Assembly: GCF_051020985.1 (NCBI RefSeq)
Contig: NC_135009.1
Coordinates: 10,176,606 to 10,240,605 of the forward strand
Reading direction: 5' to 3'
Length of the DNA stretch: 64,000 nt
Source of the DNA: Nomia melanderi
Lineage: Eukaryota; Arthropoda; Insecta; Hymenoptera; Halictidae
Shown here: positions 53,040-63,755 of the stretch, piece after piece
How positions within the stretch are numbered: position 1 is the stretch's first letter
Layout: each line of letters starts with the position of its first letter
Program-made: the position numbers and the translations under genes
The notes under the pieces: generated by a model
Seen by the model: the letters and a program-made list of their open reading frames with translations, nothing else
What the model was told of the DNA's origin: nothing
Databases searched by the model: none

Positions 53040-53294
53040 CCGTTTGTAACGAGTAACTCGCAAATCATGAACATCTCTCCGAAAATGTTTAAATAGGGAT
53101 TGGAATATTATAATAAATCATAATCAATATGTATTTTTACAGTTTTAATTTATTTTTTGTCTTGAGACGATAATGGAACCTTCAAGAAACGTGCTTGAAG
53201 ATTAAAATCGCATTGGAAATTTGAGGAATAATAGAAAAATTAACTGGTTGTAAGCTGGGGTTAAAGGTTTAAAGTAATCTGAGGTTACTAAGGG
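53040..53294 (+). mobile_element. family G element (G1)
   Basis: Shares the TTAA at 53036-53039 with F3 and has TTAA at 53295-53298. Ends ccgtttgtaacgag and gaggttactaaggg form an imperfect inverted repeat. Confidence 0.65.
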
Positions 53295-53298
53295 TTAA

Positions 53299-54203
53299 AC
53301 TATTCTTTGTCGAGTGAAATTAGAATGTACGACGTGTCTTGGAAGAAAGTGATGAATTATTTCTGCGTTTCTGTGAAGTTATTTTGTACCAACGTAATCA
53401 AATGCATTGCATGTTAATTGTCATCCAATATAAAATTATAAATTCAATGTTAATATATGTATATATTACAGTAGTATGCACGAAAGTCTAAAATTTATTC
53501 ATTTCGGTATATTGCTTTCAATATTTGAATTTTTGATATCTTTTATCTTGAATTATACAGAACAGCGAAATGTATTCATCGCAAAACACGTTCACACATT
53601 TTTATATATTAAGTAAATACGAAAAACGCTGAAACCAGTACTCAAACGTTTGTTTTCCATTTCCAGGTCTGCGGTTGAAAAGTTTCACGCGCCACCGTGC
53701 AATTTCGATATTCCCGCGATTGCAATTTGCAAAGCAAATATTTGTGGAATGTATTTTCCCTTCTTCAGAAAAACATGAATTCTGCCTTCGAAACAGTACA
53801 TACTGCGGTATTTTTCTACTTCGAAAGTAACCGCGTATTTCCTTTTTCGAAAATAACCGATTGTTCGCTTCAAATAAATTCTTTAACCACGACATAACAG
53901 AAATTTTATCTCCACCTTACGAGCTACGTTTTCAGACTAAACTTTAACTGCTATTGCTTCTATTACTATATCACTGATCTTATAACATTGAATGGTTTCC
54001 AAGCAAACTACTAAATTAACAAATCAAACCACAATTAACACATTAAATGATACATGAACATACAATAATAATATCGCAATTCAATCGAATATCTTAACAT
54101 ATTTTTCTCGTTCTGTATATTTTCCTCTATGAAATCATCTGGCATCGAACGTGTAACACATTGTGTACCGGTAACGAGAAATCTCGCTCCTCTTTAAAGA
54201 CAC
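53299..54203. other. no exon seen
   Basis: AT-rich. The open frames at 53602-53897 lie on both strands over the same bases and have no motif. Confidence 0.45.
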
Positions 54204-54207
54204 TTAA

Positions 54208-54404
54208 CTATGCAACTTCGCTAACGACCACAGCATTGAAAAAAATATAAAATTTCATTCGAATTGATTATCTATTTAAAATATATTACATAACAATATG
54301 ACATTTTTTATGAGTTTCTCTATGTATAGTGACATAAGTTGACCTCAGTAAAAATTGCCATCCGCACACTTCGGTTTTCTGAAAATCAGCCGTTACGCAA
54401 TGCG
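54208..54404 (+). mobile_element. family H element (H1)
   Basis: TTAA at 54204-54207 and 54405-54408. Shares tatgcaacttcgctaa, catttcattcgaat and gattatctatttaaaatat with H2. Confidence 0.75.
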
Positions 54405-54513
54405 TTAACTTCCAACGCAAGAGATTAAGCGAGCTACAGCACGATTCTACAGAACGATACCATCGATTTCCCCGTGTGCACGGCGCATAAAACACTTTCG
54501 ACTGTCGGCAGTC

Positions 54514-54641
54514 TCAATTATCGGCCGTGGTCTCGATGGAAACAGCTATGTCGAGCAAGCGATCTCGGATGTTGACCAGCCCGGCGGGTGGGTTAGGTAT
54601 CGAGGGAAATAGGGTGTCGAGGTTGTTGGCAGAGAGCAGGG
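54514..54641 (-). CDS. candidate terminal exon of an unidentified minus-strand gene
   Basis: On the minus strand, tcctttgag is followed by two bases and then 41 codons reading LLSANNLDTLFPSIPNPPAG, then LVNIRDRLLDIAVSIETTAD and a final N before TGA at 54514-54516. Third positions are strongly C/G-biased and residues look like ordinary globular protein, unlike the Arg/Pro-rich shadows on the plus strand. The acceptor is weak. The same frame is also open upstream (54646-54798) but for one TGA at 54643-54645. I cannot assign a family. Alternatives are a processed pseudogene remnant or a chance open frame in a CpG-rich block. Confidence 0.35.
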
Positions 54642-55454
54642 CTCAAAGGAGCCCAGGAACGGTCCCGGGAACCCATTCTTGGTCGCCGGGAACGACGGGC
54701 ATCGCCCACGTACCCGGCGCGGCGGATCGTGGCCGGACAACGGCGGCCGTAGCGGCAACGGCCAATCGCCGTCCACGTTTCAGAGCCGGTATATACATGC
54801 ATTCATGTATGAGCCGTGAGAACCTAACTGTGAAACGTTAGCCCGTTTGCCGGTGGGGGCCAGACGGTGAGACCGGCCGTGGCCGGGGGGGTCAAAGGGC
54901 AGCACGCCAGTCGATTTTGCATGAACGCGCACTTTCGTTTTTCGGTGCCCCGCGGATGACAAAAGGAACGCGGTATCCCGAGGAACGACGAGACAAAAGA
55001 ATAACGACTGTTTTCTGCGTTCAAACGGCCCTCCCCTTTCTCTCGCCGCTCCTCTGCGCCACGAAATCCGTGAACCGGCGATGACTATAAATATTCCTTT
55101 AACCATTCGTGCTTTAACACTTTTTGCTTCTGGTTCGTTCGGTTTTCTTCCCTTTTTTGTTCCTTCTTTTCCCCGCTTTTTTTCCTCTGTTTTGGTAGTT
55201 GCTCGCTCCGTGGGGAACGACGAGAGGCGTGAAGCTCGTGCACGGTACCGTTCGCGGAACGCCGCGCGTTCGCGTCGAACGCGGACGCGGTTGATTATGG
55301 TAAATGGATTGTGGAATTTGCGTTGATACGTCGGATCGGGGCTTCTTTTGTATACGAATCGAGTTTCGGCGGGGTGAAGGTTTACGAGGGAATTCTTTTG
55401 TTTTCGTTTCCTATGGTTGAAGGTACTTGACACATTGCGTTCGAAGGTACTTAA

Positions 55455-55651
55455 CACATTAGCTATGCAACTTCGCTAATTACCACAGCATTTAGAACAA
55501 TATTAAATTTCATTCGAATCGATTATCTATTTAAAATATGCTACGTAACAATACGATATCTGAGTTTTTGTATATATATATATATGACTAGATCTCACTG
55601 AAAATTGCCGTCACAATTCAGTTCTCTGAAAATTAGCCGGTACGCAACGTG
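55455..55651 (+). mobile_element. family H element (H2)
   Basis: TTAA at 55451-55454 and 55652-55655; ends cacattagctatgcaac and ggtacgcaacgtg. A second start-like phrase, aaggtacttgacacatt, lies just upstream at 55420. Confidence 0.8.
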
Positions 55652-55814
55652 TTAACACTAACCGGCACTTTTTCTATCGTAACTAGTCAAATGACTGACT
55701 GTAAGATAAAGATAAACAAGTTAGATGATAAATGTTTTGTAGTGAAAACGAAAACGAAAGGAAAGACAGGAATTGAAAAACTGGGTAATCAGACAATATA
55801 AGAATTGATATTAA

Positions 55815-56029
55815 CACTAGAATTATCAGGTGGGTCAAAATTACCAATTTCTAATTTATTCTTTTAGAACAACTGCGAAGGTACAGATACTTCTTTCAGA
55901 AATGATTATGAAGCTGATTTAGTAGTACCTAACTGAAGTATAGACCAATTGAAGTGTTATTAAATTCGCGCGTATAGCTTTTATGAGGAAATGTTCAAAA
56001 GGCGGTTTAAGTGCTCGGTAGTTCTAGTT
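55815..56029 (+). mobile_element. family B element (B5)
   Basis: TTAA at 55811-55814; ends cactagaattatcagg and ctcggtagttctag. Internal gcgaaggtacagatac matches B1. The right TTAA is lost. Confidence 0.85.
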
Positions 56030-57323
56030 CTTCCTTTCAAATTTTAACCCTTTGAACTCTGTAGGCTCCAATATTGCACCAGTTATAATATTAAATATTT
56101 TAATGAATCTCAAAGAAACTACCCTGAAATTATTCGATTTTCCGCACATCCAAATTTTGCACTAAGAAGGAAAATAAAAGATCGAAGAAACGTTATTCCA
56201 TTTCTAATTTTCGCTAGGAATACTATAAAAATTAGTTGCAGTTGCTAATAGATTACAAAACAATACGATTAGTATTAAATATATCAACCACTGCCACTAA
56301 AATTATTCCGGTATATTATCCTGATATAAAAACAACACATTCACTACAATCGAATTATAAAGAACCAATCATTTCAACTAAAACTCTAAAACGTCCAACA
56401 AATAAAACGAATCATATCAATCTCTAAACAACTTATACACATACAACTCTACACGGCAGACTACACCGTCAACCGAACGTACAGCCAATTCCAATACTTC
56501 CTCTACCACACTCCCGAGAACTTCCAAAATCCTCCCCCGGCGGTTCCATTAAAATCCCCATCTCAACGTCAAAGTTTCCCATCCCCCGGAGGAACAACGT
56601 CGACATTAAAGAACCTGAACGGCAACCAACGATCATCCCCCGAACATGTCGCCAACCCCCTCGCGACAGTGTAATCGCGGAGCCGAGAAAGAAACTTTTC
56701 TCCAGATAAATTAACCCACTGTCAGGACTCAGCCGGCGGAAAGTAAGGAAGCGAACTTCGAAGATACATACGCGTAGGGGTTGAACGGTCCTCGGACTTC
56801 CTCTCGAATAAATTGTATCCGGTGACGGTCGACCGCCGAAAGTTCCGAGGAATCCGCCGGCAGACGTGTTTTTCTGCCTGCATGTGCCTTTTTCATCCCC
56901 CGTCTGCCAGCCGACCACCCCCGCCGCCGAAATCCGATAATCGACTCGCGTATACACGAGAGCCTCGCCTCCAGGAATACCGAGACACGGCTCGAACGGC
57001 AAACACGCCGGACCCATTCGAAGCACTTTCAATTGGAGATTCAACGACATTTGGTATGCATTAGTCTAGCCGGGACACCCAACCCCCCGTAAACACAACG
57101 CAGGAATCCGATACGGATTTGCGACGTTTTACTCGATCTCCGACGGAATTTGGATTAGGACGAAGAACGGAATTACTTTCCGGCGGTCGCCGGATAGCGG
57201 AGTGAATTTGTGCGACCGGATTGAGGCTACCGGTAACGAGAACTAATTCCCGTTTGAGATACTATAAGTAAGTATCGGCGCGACGAAATTTTTGTAAATG
57301 TCTTTGGTTGGTGAAGTATTTTA
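56030..57323. other. no exon supported
   Basis: Contains a 193-codon minus-strand frame at 56469-57050 in CpG-rich DNA. It is Gly/Arg/Ser-rich, without a domain I recognise, and is not called. TTAACCCTTTGAACTC at 56045 resembles a family A end. Confidence 0.4.
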
Positions 57324-57327
57324 TTAA

Positions 57328-57507
57328 CCCTTTGCACTCGAGAATATTTCTCGCGACAGATATTCCTTATTTTCTGATGAAATATCAATGGTATTTTTTA
57401 CAATTAATATAAACTATTTTATTTCGATGTTCCATGTGTTGGTAGATTATAGGAAATTTAATATTGAATTTTAAATTTTATGAAAGGCGCCTCTAGAGTG
57501 CAAAGGG
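57328..57507 (+). mobile_element. family A element (A5)
   Basis: TTAA at 57324-57327 and 57508-57511; ends ccctttgcactcgag and tagagtgcaaaggg. The subterminal hairpin is decayed to ggcgcctc. Confidence 0.9.
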
Positions 57508-57511
57508 TTAA

Positions 57512-57708
57512 CGCGTTCGCTGTCAGTGTTTATTTCGGTGACGGTCTCCTCGATTATAATATTTTCTTCGATCCAATAAATCTGAATAAAGTATTAGAAA
57601 AATGAAACTGGAAGGAGTCATTGAGTTCCTAAATATAATGTCGTAGTTTACAATTTCTAGTAAAAATGTCCATAGGATTGCGGCCGTCACAAATATGTGA
57701 CGAACGTG
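57512..57708 (+). mobile_element. family C element (C1)
   Basis: Shares TTAA 57508-57511 with A5 and TTAA 57709-57712 with the next element. Ends cgcgttcgctgtcag and gacgaacgtg; interior matches C2. Confidence 0.82.
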
Positions 57709-57712
57709 TTAA

Positions 57713-57925
57713 CATGTATGGCATTTTGCATCTTTCAACGTACACAAGATCTATATCGAAGCATATTACTCGATAATAATAACAACGGATATTACAAAGA
57801 AATAACGAAGATTTTATAGTAAAATCATTATTACTTTATAATTATATCGTTGTTATTATTATTGAGCAATACGCTTCGGTATATAACTGGTGTACATTGA
57901 AAGGCGTAAAATGATATACATGCTG
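57713..57925. mobile_element. family D foldback element
   Basis: Between TTAA 57709-57712 and 57926-57929. The arms (gcattttgcatctttcaa ... cgataataataacaacg and their imperfect complements) make up most of its length, so the whole element folds on itself. Confidence 0.8.
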
Positions 57926-58049
57926 TTAATAAAATACTTCAAAAAGTAAAGATATTTACAAAAATTTGAATGTGCCGATATTTATTTGATCCACCGTACT
58001 TGGGAATGGATTCGCGTAGATTTGGCGTGGTTTCTTCAATATAATTGTA

Positions 58050-58270
58050 AGGTATTATTGGGTGGAATGCATCAAAATGACCTATTCCTGACTTCTACTT
58101 TGTGTGGTTATTAAAAATATAACAGATGTTTCTCTGAGAAGTTATTAAAGAAATTGTTTTAGCAATGTGCAAATTGAGTTATAGATCATAAGTCTCGATA
58201 GATGCACCCTCGAAGATGATACAGAGGGATTTCGAAAAGTCAATTGAACTATTCGATAGGTCTGGTGTCA
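58050..58270 (+). mobile_element. degenerate family B element (B6)
   Basis: Keeps acagatgtttctctgagaag and the distal gatgcaccctcgaag; the right end gataggtctggtgtc is a decayed form of the family terminus. Confidence 0.7.
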
Positions 58271-58354
58271 AACCTCTGCAGTTGAGGGTCATTCTGTTAG
58301 AATATTGAAAAATGGATTTTAATCGTGTCTCCAGTGTTTGAACTCAATGTTTAA

Positions 58355-58592
58355 CCCTTTGCACTCGGTAGGTGACTCTCACTCACCACTTGATTTCCTA
58401 TAGTGAAGCTATAAAGTTTGAATTTTAATATTATACTTCATACAATGCATCAATCTGAGAAATATTGACGTAAAATAGTTTCGTCCGACAATTCACTTGA
58501 ATTTCTCATCGAGTTGGTTTCACAAAATATCGTCTTCATCTCATCAGAAAATGCTGAAATATTTCTAGTGAAAAACTTCGGAGTGCAAAGGG
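58355..58592 (-). mobile_element. family A element (A6), inverted
   Basis: TTAA at 58351-58354 and 58593-58596. The hairpin (ggtgactctcactcacc) lies next to the left end, showing opposite orientation to A1, A4 and A7. Confidence 0.88.
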
Positions 58593-59277
58593 TTAATCCG
58601 TTGTTATATCATGTAAGGTAAAATATCGAATGTAGCGAGTGAAATTTAAAAAATCAAGAAATTGAGGAAATCGCAGAACAAAATGGAAAATGGTAAAGCA
58701 GTGTAGCAATAACAATGCGAGACTAAATTTCTCGAAAGATCTGTTTCACTGAACATAATATAAACTACTCGTGTACAGTTAATATCCCGCTCTTCGTCGA
58801 GCGTGAATTAATAAATTTCCCAAAACTCCAAAGAACCTTGGTGCCGTTTAAATAGAATAATATACTTCATATTCAAAGTGAACCACTTGACGAAATAACG
58901 CGCCCATCGAGAATATTTCCCCGCCACCGGAGCAACTTTCATCGAGCGTCCCCTCACGTTCTCGTATTTACATTTTTCCCCTATTCGGTCGGCTTGTACC
59001 AGCAGCGATCGACGGAAACCTGGCGGTCGAAGATAAATGGCGCCGTAAGCTCGAGTACCTGGCGTAAAGTGGAAGTTTCCACTGCTCCATGGCCGGAATC
59101 GACAATCGCGCAGCCGATTCTTCCGGATTAAAGTAAAAAGCCGACCGCGGGGATCGCGTGCGCGCGCGTACCAAACGAATCGAAGATGTATTTCCCAACG
59201 GGGACCCAAGGGAGACGAGTAATTCGCTTGCAAATCGATTCGCCGGTTATACGTTCCGGCCGCTGGATACTGTTTAA

Positions 59278-59903
59278 CCCTTTAACCTATGACTTCTTTC
59301 GCGACTGTGTTTAATAAACTACCTTACTATTAATAATTCAACGGTAAAAGAAAAGAATTTGACACTCTTCCTATGATCCTTTTACTATAATAAAGAACAT
59401 TAGTTCATACACTTTTCCCATGTTTTATAATTGTTCGCCCGAATTAAAAAGTGTTATATTATAAAATTTCTAACATAGTTCATTTTCCTTCTTAGGATAG
59501 AATTTGTAGTAAAAATGCAATAATCCGTACACTAACTAACAGCCGAGTCAAAATGATTCTTGATTCGTTCATTTTGCAATTATTAAAAAGACAGATGTTT
59601 CTCTGAGAAATTATTACGGATATTGGTTTGGCAAACTGAATTGTACAGCAATTAAAGTTTCAATAGGTGCACTCTACAGACGAATTTCAAAATGTCAATT
59701 TAACTGTTCGGTAGTTTTCAAAAGTTTGTTCGTTAAAATATTTAAAGCTACAAACAGTGACGTAGCCGAGTCTATATAACGCGAAGGGTTTATAGGAAAG
59801 GAATATTTAATTTAGCCTCAGAAAAAGTAAGTAGCACTTAGATTGCTCGAGTTCGGTTTAAAATGTACGTCACGAGTGTGACGCGATATTATAGGACAAG
59901 GGG
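59278..59903 (+). mobile_element. family E element (E4) with nested family B insertion
   Basis: TTAA at 59274-59277, then ccctttaacctatgacttc; right end attataggacaagggg, then TTAA at 59904-59907. A family B copy lies inside. Confidence 0.65.
59534..59718 (+). mobile_element. family B element (B7), nested in E4
   Basis: Begins near agccgagtcaaaatga, carries acagatgtttctctgagaaa and ends ctgttcggtagtttt. Confidence 0.75.
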
Positions 59904-60282
59904 TTAACGCAGAATAGGAAATTTCATCGGACTCGTCCGCTCGTTCCGAAATTCGCGCACACCGTGTCCTATGGTAAGTCGGTGGAGGATTTATAGAGCA
60001 CGTGAAGGAATGCTGGTACAACGAAGCCGGGTTTCCTCGATAGAGAGGGCCGATCGCGCCATTTTGGGAACTACTGGGCCGTTGACCCGAAATTCGAGAT
60101 TTTTGGAAACGTTCAATGAAGTATTTTGTTTGTAGCGTTACCTGTTAGTAGAGAAAAGGAGTACCTGCGACGGGAAGTTTCAAAATATTTGAATTACTTT
60201 CGAATCTTTCGAGCATCCAGATATATGTCCATTTTATTAAAGATAAAGACTATTTAACTAGACGTAGTTAATAAACTGCAGT

Positions 60283-60470
60283 AATTCACATTAAAAATAT
60301 CAGACAGGTCAAAATCAGCCACTAATTTCATCTTTTTGCAATTATTATAAAGACGACAGATGTTTCTCTTTGAAACGATTAAATTTGATTCGGCGATACG
60401 CAAACTGAATTGTAAATCAAGTAAAGTCCCAATGGATGCACTCTGAAGTTTACTGTTAATAGTAGAACTG
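60283..60470 (+). mobile_element. family B element (B8)
   Basis: Contains cagacaggtcaaaatcagcc, gacagatgtttctctttgaa and gcgatacgcaaactgaattg; both termini are decayed. Confidence 0.7.
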
Positions 60471-61623
60471 TTAAGGCTACGAATCACATACAAGAAACAC
60501 GATTTAATAAAACAATCCTCCATTTCAATCGACTTCGGACGATCCATAACTAATTTCAACATTGCGAAACGCGCATCCTAACGAAAACGTACAGTGACTT
60601 TGATCGATCGCTTCGTCCGAAAAATCATTCGCGCATCATTAATTTCACTGTCACACTAAACTGACTAACACGGTGATTTTAACGATATAATAATTGCCCG
60701 GACGTTTCTGAATCGTCCTCAAATTGAAACGCAAACGCGAGAGAAAGAAATTAGACGGGATCGCCGGCCGGAGGCTAATTGAACGCGATAGCCGTGTCTA
60801 CTTTCGACGAAGAGACCCGCGAGGGTGAATATTCGTCCTTGTTCATCGTGATGCCGGTGACCTAGGTCACGGTTAACGAACAGCTCGGGGAGATCTCTGT
60901 TAGCTTCCGACTCTGTTGAAACACCGAGCGCGGTGCTCGGTAATGGTCGGATGCCTCGAAACTGATTTGCCTGAATTATCGAGCTGATCGCCAGCTAATT
61001 TGCAATCACGTAACAGTGATTGATGGGCCTTTCCATTTCAAACGGCCTTGAACCCTTGGGCCTCGCTCGGGGGTCGTGCTCGCGCAACAACGGTTTCCAT
61101 GATTATCATTCGATTACCGCTTCGTTGTGCTCTCTATTCTAGTTGATAAAAGAATCTAAAAAACGGAAAAACAATGGAACAAAACAATGAATACAAACTC
61201 AACAAAGTGACAATTTTTTAAAACATCTTTTGGTATACAATTGACTTTACCGGTACTAACTGATAATATCAAACTATCCGATTCAACGAAGAATTAAAAG
61301 AGTCGATAATTTTATCGAGGGGAAAGAAAAAATAATAAGAAACCACGAGACATTGAATATTTATAATTATTATACAACTCGGCTCTTCAAAATACTAGGA
61401 CCACTGGATCGTTGGCCTAAAAATAATTTCCCTTCGCCACCGTGACTCGCCTAAAACGCTCGCGCGCCTGGTTGCATCTTCAGCGTGAAATTAACGCGTA
61501 AATGAATTTCAGGAGGGGGTTTAAATCCACGGAAAATCAATAAATAAAAAGAAGGCAAAAGGGAGGGAAAAACATGGGAGGGCGGAACAGCGTCGTGTCA
61601 CGATAGACTCAGCGTAGGATCGA
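60471..61623. other. upstream region of the 61624 exon
   Basis: CpG-rich at 60600-61130. No TATA box or initiator can be assigned with confidence. A minus-strand frame at 60254-60562 overlaps B8 and is a shadow. Confidence 0.4.
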
Positions 61624-61792
61624 ATGTCGTCCTCATTTTTCGACGATTTCGAGCGTGGACGTGACGCGTCACGGCGTCATCGCTCTCTCAAGGATCCTTT
61701 CGACGACTCGTCGACTCCGCTCGACGACACCGAGTCGTTCCCATCCATCGGGGACGCGTTTACGATCGCCCCCGGCCACGCCGATTCGACAG
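61624..61792 (+). CDS. candidate first coding exon of an unidentified plus-strand gene
   Basis: An ATG at 61624 opens a frame beginning MSSSFFDDFERGRDASRRH. It continues through acidic and serine-rich sequence (DPFDD, LDDTESFPSIGDAF) to GACAG followed by gtacac, an acceptable splice donor, leaving phase 1. Codon choice is GC-rich and regular, and the composition (Asp/Ser/Arg-rich, hydrophilic) suits a disordered cytosolic N-terminus. Without splicing the frame runs only eight codons further, to TAA at 61816-61818. A strong acceptor (cgcttttgcag, ending 61901) follows about 110 nt downstream and would join in frame. I do not recognise the protein. The exon lies either in the large upstream intron of SMG6 or beyond that gene's 5' end, on the opposite strand. 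Confidence 0.5.
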
Positions 61793-61901
61793 GTACACGC
61801 CGTTTCGTAATTGGGTAATTGCTATGCCAAGGTATACCCGCGCGTACCGGTAATTACCGTATCGAGTCGATGCCCGAGCTAACGGACTGTCGCTTTTGCA
61901 G

Positions 61902-61936
61902 GTAAAAAGCGAAACTCTTGGCTCTCGAACCACCGG
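61902..61936 (+). CDS. possible 35-nt microexon following the 61624 exon
   Basis: After the pyrimidine-rich acceptor cgcttttgcag come 2 + 33 bases, ending at CACCGG before gtaaat, a fair donor. Joined to the preceding exon in its phase 1, it gives Gly followed by KKRNSWLSNHR, a basic stretch after an acidic one. If not spliced, the frame continues for 20 more codons to TAA. The acceptor and phase support it; the short length and lack of a known homologue leave it tentative. Confidence 0.2.
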
Positions 61937-62150
61937 GTAAATTATTTTTGGCTCAGTCCGTGGCACTCGTTCAACGAGATACTCTCCTCGTAACGATTAT
62001 GCAATCGTAAACACACCGCGAGGTCTTTACCCGGAAAATCGGTTCGATACTGATGAATTGAATGAGAGTGTTGGAGTAATTGTACGTTGTTCGTGACATT
62101 TTTGTGTAAGGCTGATCGGTCGCTTCAATTTGTAGGATTGTATCGTTTAA

Positions 62151-62386
62151 CGCTTTGCACTCGAAAGTTTTTCACTAGAAATATTCAATGTTTTCCGATG
62201 AGATACAGACGATATTCTTTGAAATTAATTAATGAAGAAACATGTATAAATTGAGAAGGAAAGTTATTTTATTTCAATATTGCACATATCGATGCATTAT
62301 GCAAAGCTTAATATTATATATAAGAATTGATAATTTTGCAAATCAAATCAAGTGGTGACTGAAAGTCACCTCTCGAGTGCAAAGGG
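62151..62386 (+). mobile_element. family A element (A7)
   Basis: TTAA at 62147-62150 and 62387-62390; ends cgctttgcactcgaaag and ctcgagtgcaaaggg; hairpin ggtgactgaaagtcacc. Confidence 0.9.
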
Positions 62387-62461
62387 TTAACAGTGAAAAT
62401 AAATGAGGAAGTAATGTAATAAAATTTTAGACAATCCAGCAGAGTTTGGCTAATATTTTAA

Positions 62462-62667
62462 CACTGAAACTACAGGGTGAGTCAAATTTAGCCACCGAAA
62501 TTTTTATTTTACAAGTGTTTAAATTATAAAGGCGTTTTTGTTAAAGGTTCTCGATTAAATCTGTATATTTACAGAGATACGAAAGTAGGAGACCCTTTGG
62601 ATTTCAAGAAATTTGTTCTGATTTTTACAAAAAATTACAAATAAGTCACTTTGATTGCTCGATGGTG
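62462..62667 (+). mobile_element. family B-like element (B9)
   Basis: TTAA at 62458-62461 and 62668-62671; ends cactgaaactacagggtgag and gctcgatggtg. The interior is diverged from other copies. Confidence 0.7.
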
Positions 62668-63261
62668 TTAACTAAATTTCACAAGTAGTGATCAGAAGAG
62701 TCATTTATTTAAGTATTACTATTGTCAACTAGATTGTGGTATTACCGAGTTCATTGTATATTCGTAATATTTATTGTAAATTGAATCGTCTAATCCATTG
62801 ACGAGGACAATCGAATGGCACTCGAATTGAATCATTACTCCGGAATAAAATCCACTAAGCAACTCTGACATACTCGCAAACACTATTTCGATTTAGAAGC
62901 ATGTACTCCTTGAACCAAAAAACAAAAATCACACTTTCGAGCGCACGTTGAACACGAAAACGAGAAATGGAAGTGGTTAGGCAATTTTCGTGAACGTCAC
63001 CGCGAGTCGCAATCCATCGATCGCAGATTATCGCGACGTTGATTGACCGAAGAAGCGAAAGGGAGATCGTGTAACAGAACGAACCCGTCGATGACGAGGA
63101 CGATGATCGTCATCGGCAAGGTGAGTCGGATGTTTACGCATCGTTTTGACCCGCGCCGTGACCCGTTGATGATAGTCTCCCGATGACACGATCACCCCGC
63201 GGCAATACTTTTGACGTCGAGCGGCAGAAGGATCAAGAAAGGAGCCAGCGTTAGTCGAAAG

Positions 63262-63755
63262 TTACACGGAATAACGAATAAAGAGTGGCGAATAAGTTCA
63301 ATCTGATTGTTACTCGCGAGCAACGAATAATTTATATACCCGTCATTCTCAGGCAATAAATAAATTGAATTTACTCGCCATTTTCTGTTCGCTAATTCGA
63401 ATAACCTTTGCACAATGATGCATAGGTAATGTAAATGTAAATGATTTGCTATTAATTGAATCTGCAAATAAGTGACTCAAAGTAATAGTATATTATTTCC
63501 TAAGTTCTGAAGGAAAACAGCTTTCGTAAACTGTCCTTGGATTAAATAAGTACTGATAATACAATTATTGATATTAATCATTAATAGTAATTAGTATTAT
63601 TAATAATATTATAATATTGAGATCACAGTGTGCAAGAAGTAACGAATAAAGGTTCTCTACAGGAGTAACTTGAATAACAAATAACTGAATAACGAATTAT
63701 TTATTTTTTATTGTCAATGGAATAAAGTTTAAATCGAATGATACTCAACATTGGA
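63262..63755. repeat. family K copy (K3) and inverted companion
   Basis: ggaataacgaataaagag and aagttcaatctgattgttac match 12033-12470, and 63522-63600 matches the reverse complement of 12540-12615. The first part is itself roughly palindromic (63268-63410). Confidence 0.65.

Noticed and set aside
54780..55457. 225-codon minus-strand frame, the longest in the window
   Set aside because: The listed start is not ATG; it is Lys/Arg-rich low-complexity sequence in CpG-rich DNA, no domain is recognisable, and other frames are open too.
56469..57050. 193-codon minus-strand frame
   Set aside because: Gly/Arg/Ser-rich in CpG-rich DNA, no motif or splice context; no match to SMG6 upstream sequence.
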